From Manis javanica (taxonomy: Eukaryota; Chordata; Mammalia; Pholidota; Manidae), in the NCBI RefSeq assembly GCF_040802235.1, contig NC_133166.1, positions 372,001 through 436,000 of the forward strand: a stretch of 64,000 nucleotides of DNA. Reading direction: 5' to 3'. Below the pieces are notes generated by a model that saw only the letters and a program-made list of their open reading frames with translations, was not told the origin of the DNA and did no database searches. The translations under genes were made by a program, and so were the position numbers. Positions within the stretch are counted from its first letter, which is position 1. Every line of letters begins with the position of its first letter. Of the stretch, positions 48,536 through 60,139 are shown in pieces.

Positions 48536-49859
48536 CTGAAAGTTTATTTTCTCTGTCATTCTGATTCTCCACCATTTTCTCTGTATGTGTCTTTCTCCAC
48601 TTCTCCCTCACTCTCTGCTAATTATTAAAGATTAAATATTTAGGTATCTTACTAATTTTTCCTTACTATGAATATAGAAGTTGTAGAAAATTGAAAAAAT
48701 GAAGATAAAGTATAAAGAAGGAAATCAAAATCGTACCACTCATTACTTTCGGCATTTGTAATTTGCTCATGTACCTATGTGTGTGCAAGAGAGAATTATG
48801 TAAAGTAAATTTTTTCTGCCCAAAAGGTAGAAACATTTTGTGCACTCAACAACAGCATATGTGAATGCCCATCTCTTTTTGATTATAACTTTAATATTAG
48901 AAGCTTATCTACATTGCATTTTTAGTATCATGTGACTATTTTCTCCAATTTATCAATTGTATTTCAAAAGCATTTTTTATAAGTGGGTTTTTCAGCCATA
49001 ACAAAGTTTTAAATTGTTATGTCATATTTTTTCTTTTAATGTTTCTGGTTTGGTGTTATATTTCACCAATATGGGTAAGTTTCTTTCCCATCACAAGATT
49101 ATATAAATGCATATCTATTTATTCCTCTAATGCTTTTTGTTTATAGTGATCCAGGTCTCACAGACTAGTAATGGCAGAATTCATCCTTTCACCATCAGTT
49201 TAATATACTAGTTGTAGCATATATTAAATTCTTACCAATATTTATATTTATTTCTTAAATGTAACAAATTTCTCTTTGTTCTTTTGACACAACTACTTTT
49301 AAAAGAATAATGAATTGTCAATATTTACAGTACTTCTTAATATCTGAAAGTTCAAGTCCTTTCTAATTCTGAATGTTTTGCTAAATTTTCATGGCTGGCA
49401 CTATCAATTTACTCTTTTATCTCAAAGAAGGACAGTTTACGGTAGCACAGACAGTAGCTGCTGTATGTTATGAATCTGCTGGTGAGGACTAACATGTTGA
49501 CTGTATTAACCAAAGCTATGGAATAAACCTTGGTAATATTTGGTGATTGAAGTATTTACCTTGAGTCTTTCTCAACATGAATCAATGCCCATCGTAGCTT
49601 CATGCTAGTTGTCAGTCAATTTAAGTGTATTTTAATTTAAGAAAACTACATAGAAAATAATCTGTGTGGCTTGTGTCTTCATGGCCCCAGGTGATTTGAC
49701 CTGAGGTCTGAATCTACACCTGCCTAGAGGCTAATGATGTCTGAGTATCTACAGGGCCAAGGATGTCTCAGGAATTTCCCCCAAATTAGCCCATAAAAAT
49801 TCTACTCCTTGCAATCCTGCCCACAGATACACTTGCCATTCATGGTTATCTGTAGGAAT
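48536..49859. other. Shared non-coding DNA of the OR unit (unit 3)
   Basis: Aligns with 11126-12739 minus the L1 3' end at 11910-12220. The uninterrupted flank near 49360-49390 represents the pre-insertion state. No gene seen. Confidence 0.5.
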
Positions 49860-50070
49860 CAATGATACTAATAGCCAACACCTGTTGAACAACTAATACC
49901 CACAAGATTGTATACTGAGCATTTACATGAATTTCCTCATGTAACCCTCCCAGTAACTGTACGGTTCATGGGCTCTCATTGTTCTCACCTTGTTATAAGT
50001 AACCCATACCTGGTGTGGTTAAGCCACTAGGACAAGTTCATAGGATGAGATGGTTTCAGAACTGAAACGC
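49860..50070 (+). repeat. MIR SINE, left part (split by L1)
   Basis: Orthologue of 12740-13005 ('aatagccaacacctgttgaa'). Interrupted at 50070 by an L1. The MIR tail resumes at about 55320-55375. Confidence 0.6.
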
Positions 50071-53000
50071 TTTTTTTTTTCAGTTTAACTGACATATAAC
50101 ATTGTATAATTTTAAGGAGTACAACATAATCATTTGATATATAATATATATATATATATATCAAATGATTGCCACAATTAGATTCGTTAATGTTTTCTTC
50201 AATGTGATGTGAACTTTTGAGGTATATTCTCTTCACAACTTTCAAATATACATTATTGTTAACTGTAGCCATCATGTTGTATATTACATTCCAAGAACTT
50301 CTTTCTCTTAAAACTGAAAGTTTGTATCTTTGACCACTTTCATCCTATGCCTCCAGTCCACAATGCTCCTCTGGCATCCACAAATGTGATCCCTATTTCT
50401 ATGATTTTTAGTTTTCTTTTTACAGATTCCACATATAGTGAGATCATACAATATTTGTCTTTCTCTGCCCAACTGATCTCATTTATGCATAATGTCCTCA
50501 AGTTCAATTTACATTGTCATAAATACCAGGATTACCTTGTCTTTTTATTCCTTAATAATATTCATATATATGTAGTACTGAATATGTATGTGTATAATGT
50601 ATGAATATATATATAATGATTTAATTATCCATTCATCTGTGAATGGATGCTGGTTGCTTCAATGTCTTGGATATTGTAAATAATGCTTCAATGAACATAG
50701 GGGTGCAGACATCTCATATCTCTTCAGACATGATTTCACTTATATAGCTATATACTCAGAAAAAGAATTGCTGGATCATATGTAGTTCTATTTTAAAATT
50801 TTTCAGGAATTCTCCATTCTGGTTTCCATAGTGGCTACACTAACTTTAATTTCCCACAGCAGTGCACAAGGGTTACCTTTTCTCCACATCCTTGCCAGCA
50901 TTTGTCATCTCTTATTCTATGATGATAACCATCCTAACAGATGTGAGATAATATCTAATTGCGGTTTTGTTTTACATTTTTCTGATGATCAGAGATGTTG
51001 AGCACTTTTTCATGTACCTGTTGGCCATTTGCATATCTTCTTTAGAAAAATGTCTATTCAGGTCCTGTGTTCAATTTTTAACTGGATTATTCATTTTCTT
51101 TCTATTGAGTTGTATGAATTCCTTATATATTTTGGACATTAATCTCTTATCAGATATATGGTTTGCAAATGTTTTCTCCCATTCTATAGGTTACCTTTTC
51201 ATTTTGTTTATAATTTTTTTTGCTGTGCAGAAGCTTTTTAGTTTAATAAAATCCTACTTAGTATTTTTTGCTTTTAGGTGTGATATCCAAAAACTTATTG
51301 CCAACCCATATCAAGAAGTTCTTCCTTATGTTTTCTTCTAGAAGTTTTATGGTTATAGGTCTTACTATAAAGTCTTTAATTCATTCTGAGTTAATTTTTG
51401 ACAGTGGTGTACGATCAGGGTCTAGTTTCATTGTTTGGAATGTGACTGTTTTCCAATTTCCCCAACACCATTTATTGAAGAAACTATCTTTTCTTCATTG
51501 AGTATTTTAGGATCCTTTGTTAACTATCAGTTGAATATATATATGAATAGCCTTATATTTGGGCTCTTGATTCTGTTCTTCCACTCTGTGTCTGTTTTTA
51601 TCCTAGTACCATACTGTTTTGACTAGTGTAGTTTTGTAATATAGTTTGAAATTAGTAAATGTAATACTTCCAGTTTTATTCTTCTTTGCCAGGATCCCTT
51701 TGTCAATTCAGGGTCTTCTTTGGCCCATGTGAATTTTAGGATTGTTTGTTCTTTTTCTGTGAAAAATACCAATGGAATCTTGATAGAAATTGCACTGAAT
51801 CTATTGATTGATGACTTTGGGCAGTATGAATATTTTTAAAATATTAATTTTTTTCTAATCCTTGAATATGATATATCTTTCCACTTGTGTCTCTTAAAAT
51901 TTCTTTTATCAATGTTTTATACTGTTCAGTGTAGAGACCTTTTGCCTTGGTTAAATTTATTCCTAACTATTCTTTTGTTTTTGATGTTATTGTAAATCAG
52001 ATGGTTTTCTTTATTTATTTTTCAGATAAATTTTGTGTATAGAAATGCTACTGATTTCTGTATGTTGATTTTGTATTCTGAAACTTTACTAAATTAGTTA
52101 TTATATCTAACAGTTTTTGGTGAAATCTTTAGGGTTTCCTATATATAAAATTATATAATCTGCAAATATAGGTGATTTCAACTCTTTCCACTTCTGATGC
52201 TTTTTTTCTTGCTTGATTGCATTTGCTAAGGCTTCTAGTGCTATGTTGAATAGTAACAGTGAGAGTAGTCACCCTTTTCTCATATCTTATCATAGAGGAA
52301 AAACTTTCAACCATTTATCATTGAGTATAATGGTAGATGTGGACTTCTTATATATGACCTTTATTATATTGAGGTAAGTCTCTTCTACACCTAATTTGTT
52401 AAGAGTTTCTGTCAGTGAGGGTGTTGAATTCTGTCAAATGCTAACTGTACATGTATTGATAGGCTTATATGATTTTTAATATTTTGTTCTATTAATGTGA
52501 TATGTCACACTGACTGGTTTGTATGTATTGAACCAACCTTGCATCCCTGGAATGAGCACTGTTTGGTCATGGTGTATGACACTTTTTTATGTGGCACTGA
52601 ATTCTCTTTGGTAGCATTTTGTTGAAATTTCTAAAATTTGTTTTCATCAGGGATGTTTGCCTATAGTTTTCTTGTGGGTCATTACCAGCCTTTGTTATTG
52701 GGGTAATGCTGGCCTTGTAAATTTAGTTTGGAAATGTTCCTTCCTTTTGAATTTTATGGAAGAATTGAGAAAGGTTATTAATTCTTCTTTAATTTTGATA
52801 AAATTCACCATGAAGCCATCTGGCTTTGCGTGTTTCTTTTTTGGTAGGTTTCTGATTACTAATTCAATCTCCTTACTTGTTATTTTTCTGTTCAGATATT
52901 CTATTTTTCATGATTCAGTTTTTCTGGGTTGTTTATTTCTAGGAATTTATCTATTTCTTCTAGGTTGACCAGTTTGTTATTATATAATTGTTCATAATAA

Positions 53001-55319
53001 TTTCCCATTATCCTTTATATTTCTGTGATATCAGTATAATGTCTCCTCTTCTTTCTCTGATATTGTGGATTTAGGTCCTGTCAAATTTCTAATTGGTTAG
53101 TCAAACTAAAGGTTTTTCAATGTGTTTTTCTTTTCAAAGAAATCCATGTTTTGTTAGTCTTTTTTATTTTCCTATTCTCTATGAAATTATGCCCCTAAAA
53201 AATCTCAATTATTTCTTTCTTCTGCTGATCTTTGACTTTGTTTGTTCTTTATCTAGTTCCAACAGAGGTAAGTTTTGGTTGAAATCTTTCTGTTTTCTTG
53301 ATGTATAAATTTATAGGCATCAAGTTCCCCCTTAGGATTGCTTTTGCTGTCTCTCTTAGTTTTGGTATGTTGTGTTTCCATTTTTGTTTGTTTTAGATAC
53401 TTTTTAATTTTCCTTTTAATTCTTTATTTGACCCCTTGGTTGTTCAGGAATATGTTGTTCAATTTCCATTTATTTGTGAATGTTCCATTTTTCCTCTTAT
53501 TTGACTTCTAGTTTCATACCACTGTGGTCAGAAAATATTCTTGGTATGATTTCAATCTTTTTAAAATTGAGAATACTTATTTTGTGGCCTAACATATGCT
53601 GTATCCTAAAACTTGTCCTGTATGCACTTGAGAAATATGTGTATTTTGCTTTTCTTGGATGGAATAATCTGTAATAATATATATACATTTGTTAGGTCCA
53701 TTTGTTCTATACTGTTGTTTAAATCTGCTTTTTCTTTAATGATTCTGTCTCTTAGTGATCTATCCATTGTTGAGAGTGGTGGTATTAAAGTTCACACCAT
53801 TATTGTATTGTTTTTATTTTCTCTTTTATTTCTGTTAGTATTTGCTTTATATATTTAGATGCCATGATGTTGGGTGCATAAGTATTTATAATTGTTATAT
53901 TGATGGATTGCCCCTTTATCATTGGCCCCAAGACTGGTATGACCTATTAATTTGGGACCCATATCATTAGAAATGTGGACCTAGTTTCCTGACACCTAGT
54001 GTCACTAGGTTTTCTGTGCAGACAGGCAGAGCCACTGGGTGGGCTCTGTGTTCACATGCCACTGTATGCAGGGCTGTAGGATGAGCTATGCCACTTCCTG
54101 GGTGCTCTGGTTAGCTTTGGGGGGCAGATGGAGCTAAAGGCTATATTCAGCAGTGGTTGTGGTCATGGATTAGCTTCCTTGCCTGGGTATGGCCATAGAA
54201 CAGGCCCCAAAACTGGCACATTTTTGGCCTGGAGATCAAATCAGGCAGAACTGTACACCAAGTTTCTTGGCAGGACATGGCCATTGGTTTGTTTCTGCAT
54301 ATGGCTGGACTCTCTACTCAGGTGCTCCTGTGTTATGCGTCTTCCCAGGCAGTCTAGGCAAGCTTCCTGGTAGGTGAGGGCCAGGGGATACACCCAGGAA
54401 TAAATGGGGCTATGATTTAGCTTCCCTGACTGGGCAGAGGGAAAACAAGCTCCAAGGCGAGCAAGGCGCATTGCTTGTGGTTCTGAATAAGGCAGAACTG
54501 TGCACTGAGTTCCTGGAGTAACTGAGGCTACCATCCTGGCCCTGCAGATGAGCAGCATGGCTGGCAGGACTCTGAACTTGGCAGCTGCTGGGCTATACTT
54601 CTTTCCAGATATTTTGACCAGGTTTCCCACTCAGGCTGGTTCCAGAGGAATACACTTAGCATCAGAAAGGGCTATGCATTGGTTTCCCTACCTGTGTGGG
54701 ATGGCAGAACAGGCTCTAAGGCCAGAACTCACTATTTGGAGTCCCAAATCCAGAACTGCCCACTCTTTCCTGCTCAGATGGAGCCAGCATCTGGGCTCTG
54801 CTGATAGGCAAAGCCTATAGTTGGCATTTCTGCTTGAGTGCCACTGCAGGTAGGAACAGTCTGCCAATATCTCAGCACATGTTGTTTGTAAGTCCTGCCC
54901 TCTTCTCTGTCACAGTCTGATTCACAGTGATCAAACCCCACAGATTCCTCTGAAGTCTCCACCAAGGTAAGACCAGAGTGGGATTCCCAGCAGTTATCCA
55001 CAGTTCTGGGGGATGTAGATGTCCACCTTGGACTATCTCATTCCCACTTTGTAAACCATAGGCCAAAGGGACTCTGTTGGTGTGGCACTATGCCGGCAGG
55101 AGAGAGAGAGGCAATACAGTCGGAATGTAGGCGCCCCTTTACCCTTCTAATATGATCCTTCTTGGTCTCTGTGGTCTGCGGTTGGGGGTGCTTTAGCATC
55201 AGCCCCATGCTGTAGGATTTTCACAATGGTTTCTTATCTATGAGAAGTCATCAGAAGTTCTTCTGGTGAGGTGAACTGACATCAGAAATGGCCTATATTG
55301 CCATCTTGATGATGTCACT
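50071..55319 (-). mobile_element. L1 insertion with target duplication, ORF1 missing, inactive
   Basis: 5.2-kb antisense L1 flanked by a 14-bp imperfect direct repeat (cagaactgaaacgc at 50057-50070; cagaactaaaactc at 55320-55333). From left: poly-T, 3' UTR, ORF2 C-terminus, RT and endonuclease to about 53930, then a GC-rich 5' UTR-like block (about 54000-55319) whose end reads, in reverse, like the start of full-length mammalian L1s ('gacatcatcaagatggc'). No ORF1 is recognisable between them. The longest frames are 124 codons or less. It inserted into a MIR in unit 3 only. Confidence 0.75.
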
Positions 55320-55333
55320 CAGAACTAAAACTC

Positions 55334-56055
55334 TATAGTCTGAACTCTTAACCTCTGTACCATCATGTTTCCTAAAAAGAAAATAAATTGAAACAATAGT
55401 TGGGGCCAATAGTGAGTTGTTGTAATAGTTGTAACTATGGAATAGTTCATATGAAGACCTCCTTAAGAAGACTTATTCCATAATTTTATTGGGCATTATT
55501 CCTGAGCCCCAAGAAAATATTAACAGAATTATATATTATAATAAAATATTCCAGTCAAGTTTGAAGCTGTTATAGTAAATATATTTGTTTAAGAATCTGA
55601 GAAGTTATTATAAACAGGGGATAATTATACTGACATGTAAAATAAGTTTTAAAAAATGATCTGAATGACCATCTGGGAAAGATGAGTTATTTTAAACTAT
55701 TTCTGGAATGATGCCATTTATTCTTTACTATATAAAGAAGTTACATAGTCATTTATCAATGGTCTTTAAAAAATATGTTATTTTAATCAATGATCTTATA
55801 ATAATAACAGGATTTCTATTTCTTATTTTAAAAAGTTAGTTAACTTTTAAAATATCTCTTTCAGTTTTCATGGGACCTCATGAAATAATTGCAAATTATT
55901 TGAGAATGTGCTTCTTGATAATTTCAGATGGAAAGCTGGGGTTTTCCCTCCAGGACAGTGAGCATTTCCCTTTTTCTGGTGCTCCATGGAGGAAAAAGCT
56001 GGCACATAGGAGAACTGTAATGCTGTCATTTTAGTTGAGTCAGCAGTGCATTCTC
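55334..56055. other. Upstream flank (probable intron) of OR copy 3 with empty ERV site
   Basis: The MIR tail (to about 55375) is followed by DNA aligned with 13005-13235 and 18809-19261 of unit 1. Around 55617-55624 ('aaacaggggataatta') the alignment passes across the point where unit 1 carries its provirus, so this is the unoccupied site. The last 150 bp is the well-kept pre-exon block. Confidence 0.5.
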
Positions 56056-56076
56056 TTGTCTCTTTTCTCACCTTAG
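56056..56076 (+). promoter_or_regulatory. Splice acceptor before OR copy 3 coding exon
   Basis: Pyrimidine-rich 'ttgtctcttttctcacct' ends in TAG at 56074-56076, 16 bp before the ATG at 56093. Confidence 0.5.
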
Positions 56077-56092
56077 GAGCACCGAGGCTGTG

Positions 56093-57028
56093 ATGAGGAG
56101 AGGAAATATTACAGAGATCACCCACTTCATCCTCTTGGGCTTCTCCGATTTTCCCAGAATCAAAGCAGTGCTCTTTGCTATATTCCTGGTGATCTACGTT
56201 ACAACTCTGACTTGGAACCTGAGCCTCATCATCCTAATAAGGATGGATTCCCACCTCCACACACCCATGTACTTCTTCCTCAGCAACCTGTCCTTCCTAG
56301 ACATCAGCTATGTGACCTCCACAGCCCCCAAGATGCTCTCCGACTTCTTCCAGGAACAGCATACTATCACCCTAGTGGGTTGTGCTGCTCAGTACTTCGT
56401 CTTTTCAACCATGGGAATGAGTGAGTCTTGTCTCATGACAGCCATGGCTTATGACCGCTATGCTGCCATTTGTAATCCACTTCTCTACTCATCAGTCATG
56501 TCACCCATGCTCTGTGTTGGGATGGTGCTGGGATCCTATATGGCTGGACTCTCTGCCTCTATATCCCAAGTGTGTGCCATGTTTCAGCTCCACTTCTGTG
56601 GGCCTAATGTCATCCACCACTTCTTCTGTGACATGCCCCAACTGTTAGTCCTGTCCTGCACTGAAACTTTCTTTGTTCAACTCTTAACTGCTGTATTAAC
56701 AATATTCTATGGAATAATTAATGTCCTAGTTATCATAGTATCCTATTGCTATATCATCATCTCCATCATGAAGATCACTACAGCTAAAGGCAGGTCCAAG
56801 GCTTTCAACACCTGTGCTTCTCACCTGACAGCGGTTTCCCTCTTCTATACCTCAGGTATGTTTGTCTATTTGAGTTCCAGCTCCGGTGGTTCTTCCAACT
56901 TTGACAGATTTGCATCCGTTTTCTACACAGTGATGATTCCCATGTTGAATCCTTTGATTTACAGTCTGAGGAACAAAGAAATCAAAGATGCCTTGACGAG
57001 GTTGCAGAAGAAGGGAGGGTATTGCTGA
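56093..57028 (+). CDS. OR5AN1-like: Olfactory receptor, OR5AN1-like, copy 3
   Basis: Intact 311-residue class II olfactory receptor of the OR5AN1 (musk receptor) type. The codon aligned with the paralogues' ATG is GTG (56090-56092). The next codon, ATT in the paralogues, is ATG here, so I place the start at 56093 with G at -3, a good context. In paralogue numbering: NIT 6-8, LHTPMYFFLSNLS 56-68, MAYDRYAAIC 119-128, Cys98/Cys180, KAFNTCASHL 238-247, PMLNPLIYSLRN 284-295. Pocket positions Phe105, Phe194 and Tyr260 are kept. Residue 207 is Tyr (codon 56708-56710) where copies 1 and 2 have Phe, a change that adds a hydroxyl. The loop 'VYLSSSSGGSS' equals human OR5AN1 as I remember it. Looks fully functional. 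Confidence 0.94.
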   Translation: MRRGNITEITHFILLGFSDFPRIKAVLFAIFLVIYVTTLTWNLSLIILIRMDSHLHTPMYFFLSNLSFLDISYVTSTAPKMLSDFFQEQHTITLVGCAAQYFVFSTMGMSESCLMTAMAYDRYAAICNPLLYSSVMSPMLCVGMVLGSYMAGLSASISQVCAMFQLHFCGPNVIHHFFCDMPQLLVLSCTETFFVQLLTAVLTIFYGIINVLVIIVSYCYIIISIMKITTAKGRSKAFNTCASHLTAVSLFYTSGMFVYLSSSSGGSSNFDRFASVFYTVMIPMLNPLIYSLRNKEIKDALTRLQKKGGYC

Positions 57029-57961
57029 CATCACAGATTCTGAGATTTCTGACAGATTTGTCCTGTCAGAATCCCCTTAACCCACAATACCAAGCCCATG
57101 AATAGACTATGACACAATCTGTACTGCCTTTGGGCAAAGAAGGCTGAGTTTGGCACAGATAATATGCCAAAAAGGACCGACAGACAGCCTATTCAGTCAC
57201 ATAAACCAAATTTTTTTAAGTCTTGAAGCTTCATTCCTTTCACCTACATGAGGAGTGGACTTATTATATTTATTAATCCATCCACAGTATTTGGGACACA
57301 TCAAGGTTTAGAAAATTGTGGCTTCTTTTTTTCTTCTCAGATTGAGCCCTGTTCAATCTCAGGCCTTGAGAGAAGCTCCAGGAATGTAGAAATCCTGTTT
57401 CCCAAATATTCTGATGCAGCATAATCCAGACATGATGGTGACTGATGTTTTTCTGTGTTTCTGACTAGAGAGGAAATGACCAGTGAGATGGAATATGCGT
57501 TTGGACAGAAACAAATGTATCCTGCTGGCCTGGCTGTGCCTCCTGGAAACGCCAGTCTGGGACAGCCAATGTTTCCTCAGGCCTCTCTCAGTGCAGGTCA
57601 TAATATAAGGTTTGGGTCGCATGCTCGTCTCCACCAACCGTGATCTATGAGGAGAGGAGGTGATGTGAATCGGAAGGGGGGATGTAAGGAAGGAGGTGGT
57701 CCCTTCAGCACCATTTCCTTATGGGTCTGATGAGTTTATTTGTTGCTCCTGGGGTCCATCAGGATTCCTGATGTTCAAAACGTGTGTCGCGGCTCTTTCT
57801 AATATTGTGGGGTGTAAACTTCTCTTTCTCTACCCCAATATATTTGAAAATTTTACCTTGGTTGACATAGTCATTGGGATCACACTACCAAGTCATTTCT
57901 AATATTTTCATCATCTGTTCAAGTTTGTTGTGGGGACAGTTTTGTGAGAATTGATTGTAAT

Positions 57962-57967
57962 AATAAA
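57962..57967 (+). terminator. Candidate poly(A) signal of OR copy 3 (proximal)
   Basis: AATAAA about 0.93 kb after the stop, aligned with 33940-33945 of copy 2. Confidence 0.3.
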
Positions 57968-58568
57968 GTTACTGAACATCCAATATCACAGAGGCTAAGA
58001 ACAAATACGGAAGCTGTTATAAACTCTTCCCTGTTGTGTGTGTTCAGTGTTTTATGCTCCACGGATTTATGGTTGTATAGGGTGATATGATGGTTTGCGT
58101 AGAAGTGATAGTCACTTTATTCTGATGTTTTACAGGAAGCCTCATGGGCCACAAGAGGAAATAGGGGATAGGCAGGATTCTCACCTCTGACAGTTTTTGC
58201 TGTCTGAAGGAGGAAATAAAGCTTTTGGTCCTAGTGGTCTGGATAAAAAGAGGAACAAAATGTGAAACAAATATTGATTTGACAGATTGCCCAGACTTGA
58301 ACAACCTGCCAAATATCATCACATTTATATATTATTGTTGGAGACTCATTAGGTTCCTCATGAATTTGGTGGGTGCAGTGGGGGAGGGGGTGCTCTCCAT
58401 TTTGATGAGTCATGAATTGTTCTAATTAAGGACTGTAAGAGGAGAGATATTTTGAACCTTTGTCAAATCTTTCATGAATTTACACGTGGATAGAATTAAG
58501 AGAAGAAGAGTTGTTGAAACTGAGAGAGAAATTGGGGGCTTACCCCATGCCAAGGAAATTATAATATG

Positions 58569-58574
58569 AATAAA
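58569..58574 (+). terminator. Candidate poly(A) signal of OR copy 3 (distal)
   Basis: AATAAA aligned with 34554-34559 of copy 2. Confidence 0.27.
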
Positions 58575-58705
58575 GAATGTCTCCTATCCCACCCGGGCCA
58601 TAGGTATGTTCTTTAAAGCATTGCTCTTTAATATGTGTAAGATTGTACGAAGAATGTGTGCCTGACGGGCCTTGATGCCTTCCTTAGGAGGCAGAACTTT
58701 GCTAA

Positions 58706-60122
58706 ATGTTAATGGAGGAAATTTCCACAATATTGGACACATCTAACTCTTGATGGGTTCAGATGAGCTCAGGGAAGTGATTAGTAGGAGCTGGTATGGA
58801 TGTGTGTGGTTCCTGGGAACTTCCATCTTTGAAGAACTGTCTCCATCGGCTGCAGCTGAGAACGATTAGCTAGAGATACCTGACGGGAAATGCCATTCAA
58901 GTATTATTTTAAAGAAAAAAATTACAATACTAGGGAAAATAAAACACAGGTAATCAGACTTGCCCCTAAAGAACATTTAGTTGAATGATATATTCCAGAT
59001 CCTACCATTAGATGAATCACATATTCTAAACTAGGTCAGTCTAATGGACTAAAATAGTAGTTGAGCTTCTCTACAGTAATTTGACAGATTTGGTGATATA
59101 ATATCAAAGGTGAACAGTCAGTCTGCTAGCCCTCATTAAGGGTCTGCTAAATAAATACATCAAGGTGGGTGGTAAGGATGAAAAAAGACATAAGAAAGTT
59201 CCCTGTCCTCATATCTTACTGGAAACAGACCCATATATAAAATAATAAATTTTATATTTTAGGCATAGTTCAATGCAAGATGATTGAAACAGTCCCACAG
59301 ACTGAGGGAGGTGAAAAGAGCAAGAACTCACATGGATCATCGCGGGGTCAGTGGACGGTTCAGTCAAGGGGAGGAGCCTGGCCTCATTTTGCAGGATTTA
59401 GTTTACAAAGAGAAGAGTGGAGCTGGAGTCAGGGGCAGAGTGGAGTGGCTGAATGTGCAGAGGCATATCCTTGGGAGCCATGGAAAAGTCGAGCATGAAT
59501 CTTAGCATAAAGACTCAGAATTTCACTTTGTATTTAACCAAGAGTCAAAGGGTCTGAATCATTGAGATCCTAGAGGTTAATGGCTCCTACTTATTCTCAT
59601 TAAGAGACCTCTTGGCCCAAGTAATCTTTCTAAAGCAATCCTAATAGTCTTTCTAAGGTTCTGAATGTACTTTTTTGTACTTTCAATGATGTTGTATTAA
59701 TATTGTACAAAGTGAAGATCAAACCCATTATTCATTAGGATTGTTTTAGAAAGACTGTTTGGACCAAGAGATCAGTTATGAGAATGAGTAGAAATTTGAG
59801 CCCCAAGAAACTATGATAAACTCATTTTGAAATCTCAGAGGGTCACAGACACTGACAAGGTCTAAACAATAGAAAGGGGGATCAGAGCAGTACTCATTTG
59901 AGACATGCGTATAGTTGACTGAACAGATTCTGTCTCCAGACTTTTAGATTTCCCTGAAATATGTAGCTGAGTCTGTACACACCAAAATAAGAATTTAGTT
60001 TTTAGCCCTCTGGGGGATGAATGATTAAATTGTGCTTCCTAATACATAATCCAAGAGAACAAATTTGGAAGGTATTTGAATGACATTGTAGGTAGGACTA
60101 GGGTTGAGAAAATATGTTACAT
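58706..60122. other. Non-coding DNA downstream of unit 3
   Basis: No homology to units 1 or 2 noticed. A GC-richer part (59280-59510) holds two overlapping 72-73-codon frames with no motif and may be an ancient repeat. A palindromic element lies at 59587-59791. No gene seen. Confidence 0.45.
59587..59791. repeat. Palindromic MITE-like element, about 205 bp
   Basis: The ends are CTAC...GTAG. About 60 bp at the left (59587-59647) is the imperfect inverted repeat of the last 60 bp (59732-59791). For example 'aatctttctaaagcaatcct' on the left pairs with 'aggattgttttagaaagact' on the right. This fits a non-autonomous DNA transposon or an ancient hairpin repeat; family not identified. Confidence 0.6.
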
Positions 60123-60139
60123 TTAATACCATTTTATGA

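Larger units (their letters stand above)
45525..58705 (+). repeat. Segmental duplication unit 3 (OR copy 3)
   Basis: Homologous to the inner part of units 1 and 2, from about 7590 and 26945 through the OR and about 1.7 kb of 3' flank. It lacks the head-to-head L1 pair and the 11.9-kb L1 3' end but has its own 5.2-kb L1. It is more diverged from units 1 and 2 than they are from each other, so it is the earlier branch. Confidence 0.75.
57029..58705. other. 3' flank of OR copy 3
   Basis: Non-coding, aligned with 20236-21926 and 33046-34689. No other gene seen; frames of 60-92 codons here are not kept between copies. Confidence 0.5.

Noticed and set aside
50967-51341. 124-codon + frame with hydrophobic residues resembling a membrane protein
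   Set aside because: It is the antisense of L1 ORF2; T-rich antisense L1 gives false hydrophobic proteins.
54128-54820. Frames of 62-129 codons on both strands
   Set aside because: They lie in the GC-rich 5' UTR-like part of the antisense L1 and have no domain similarity I recognise.
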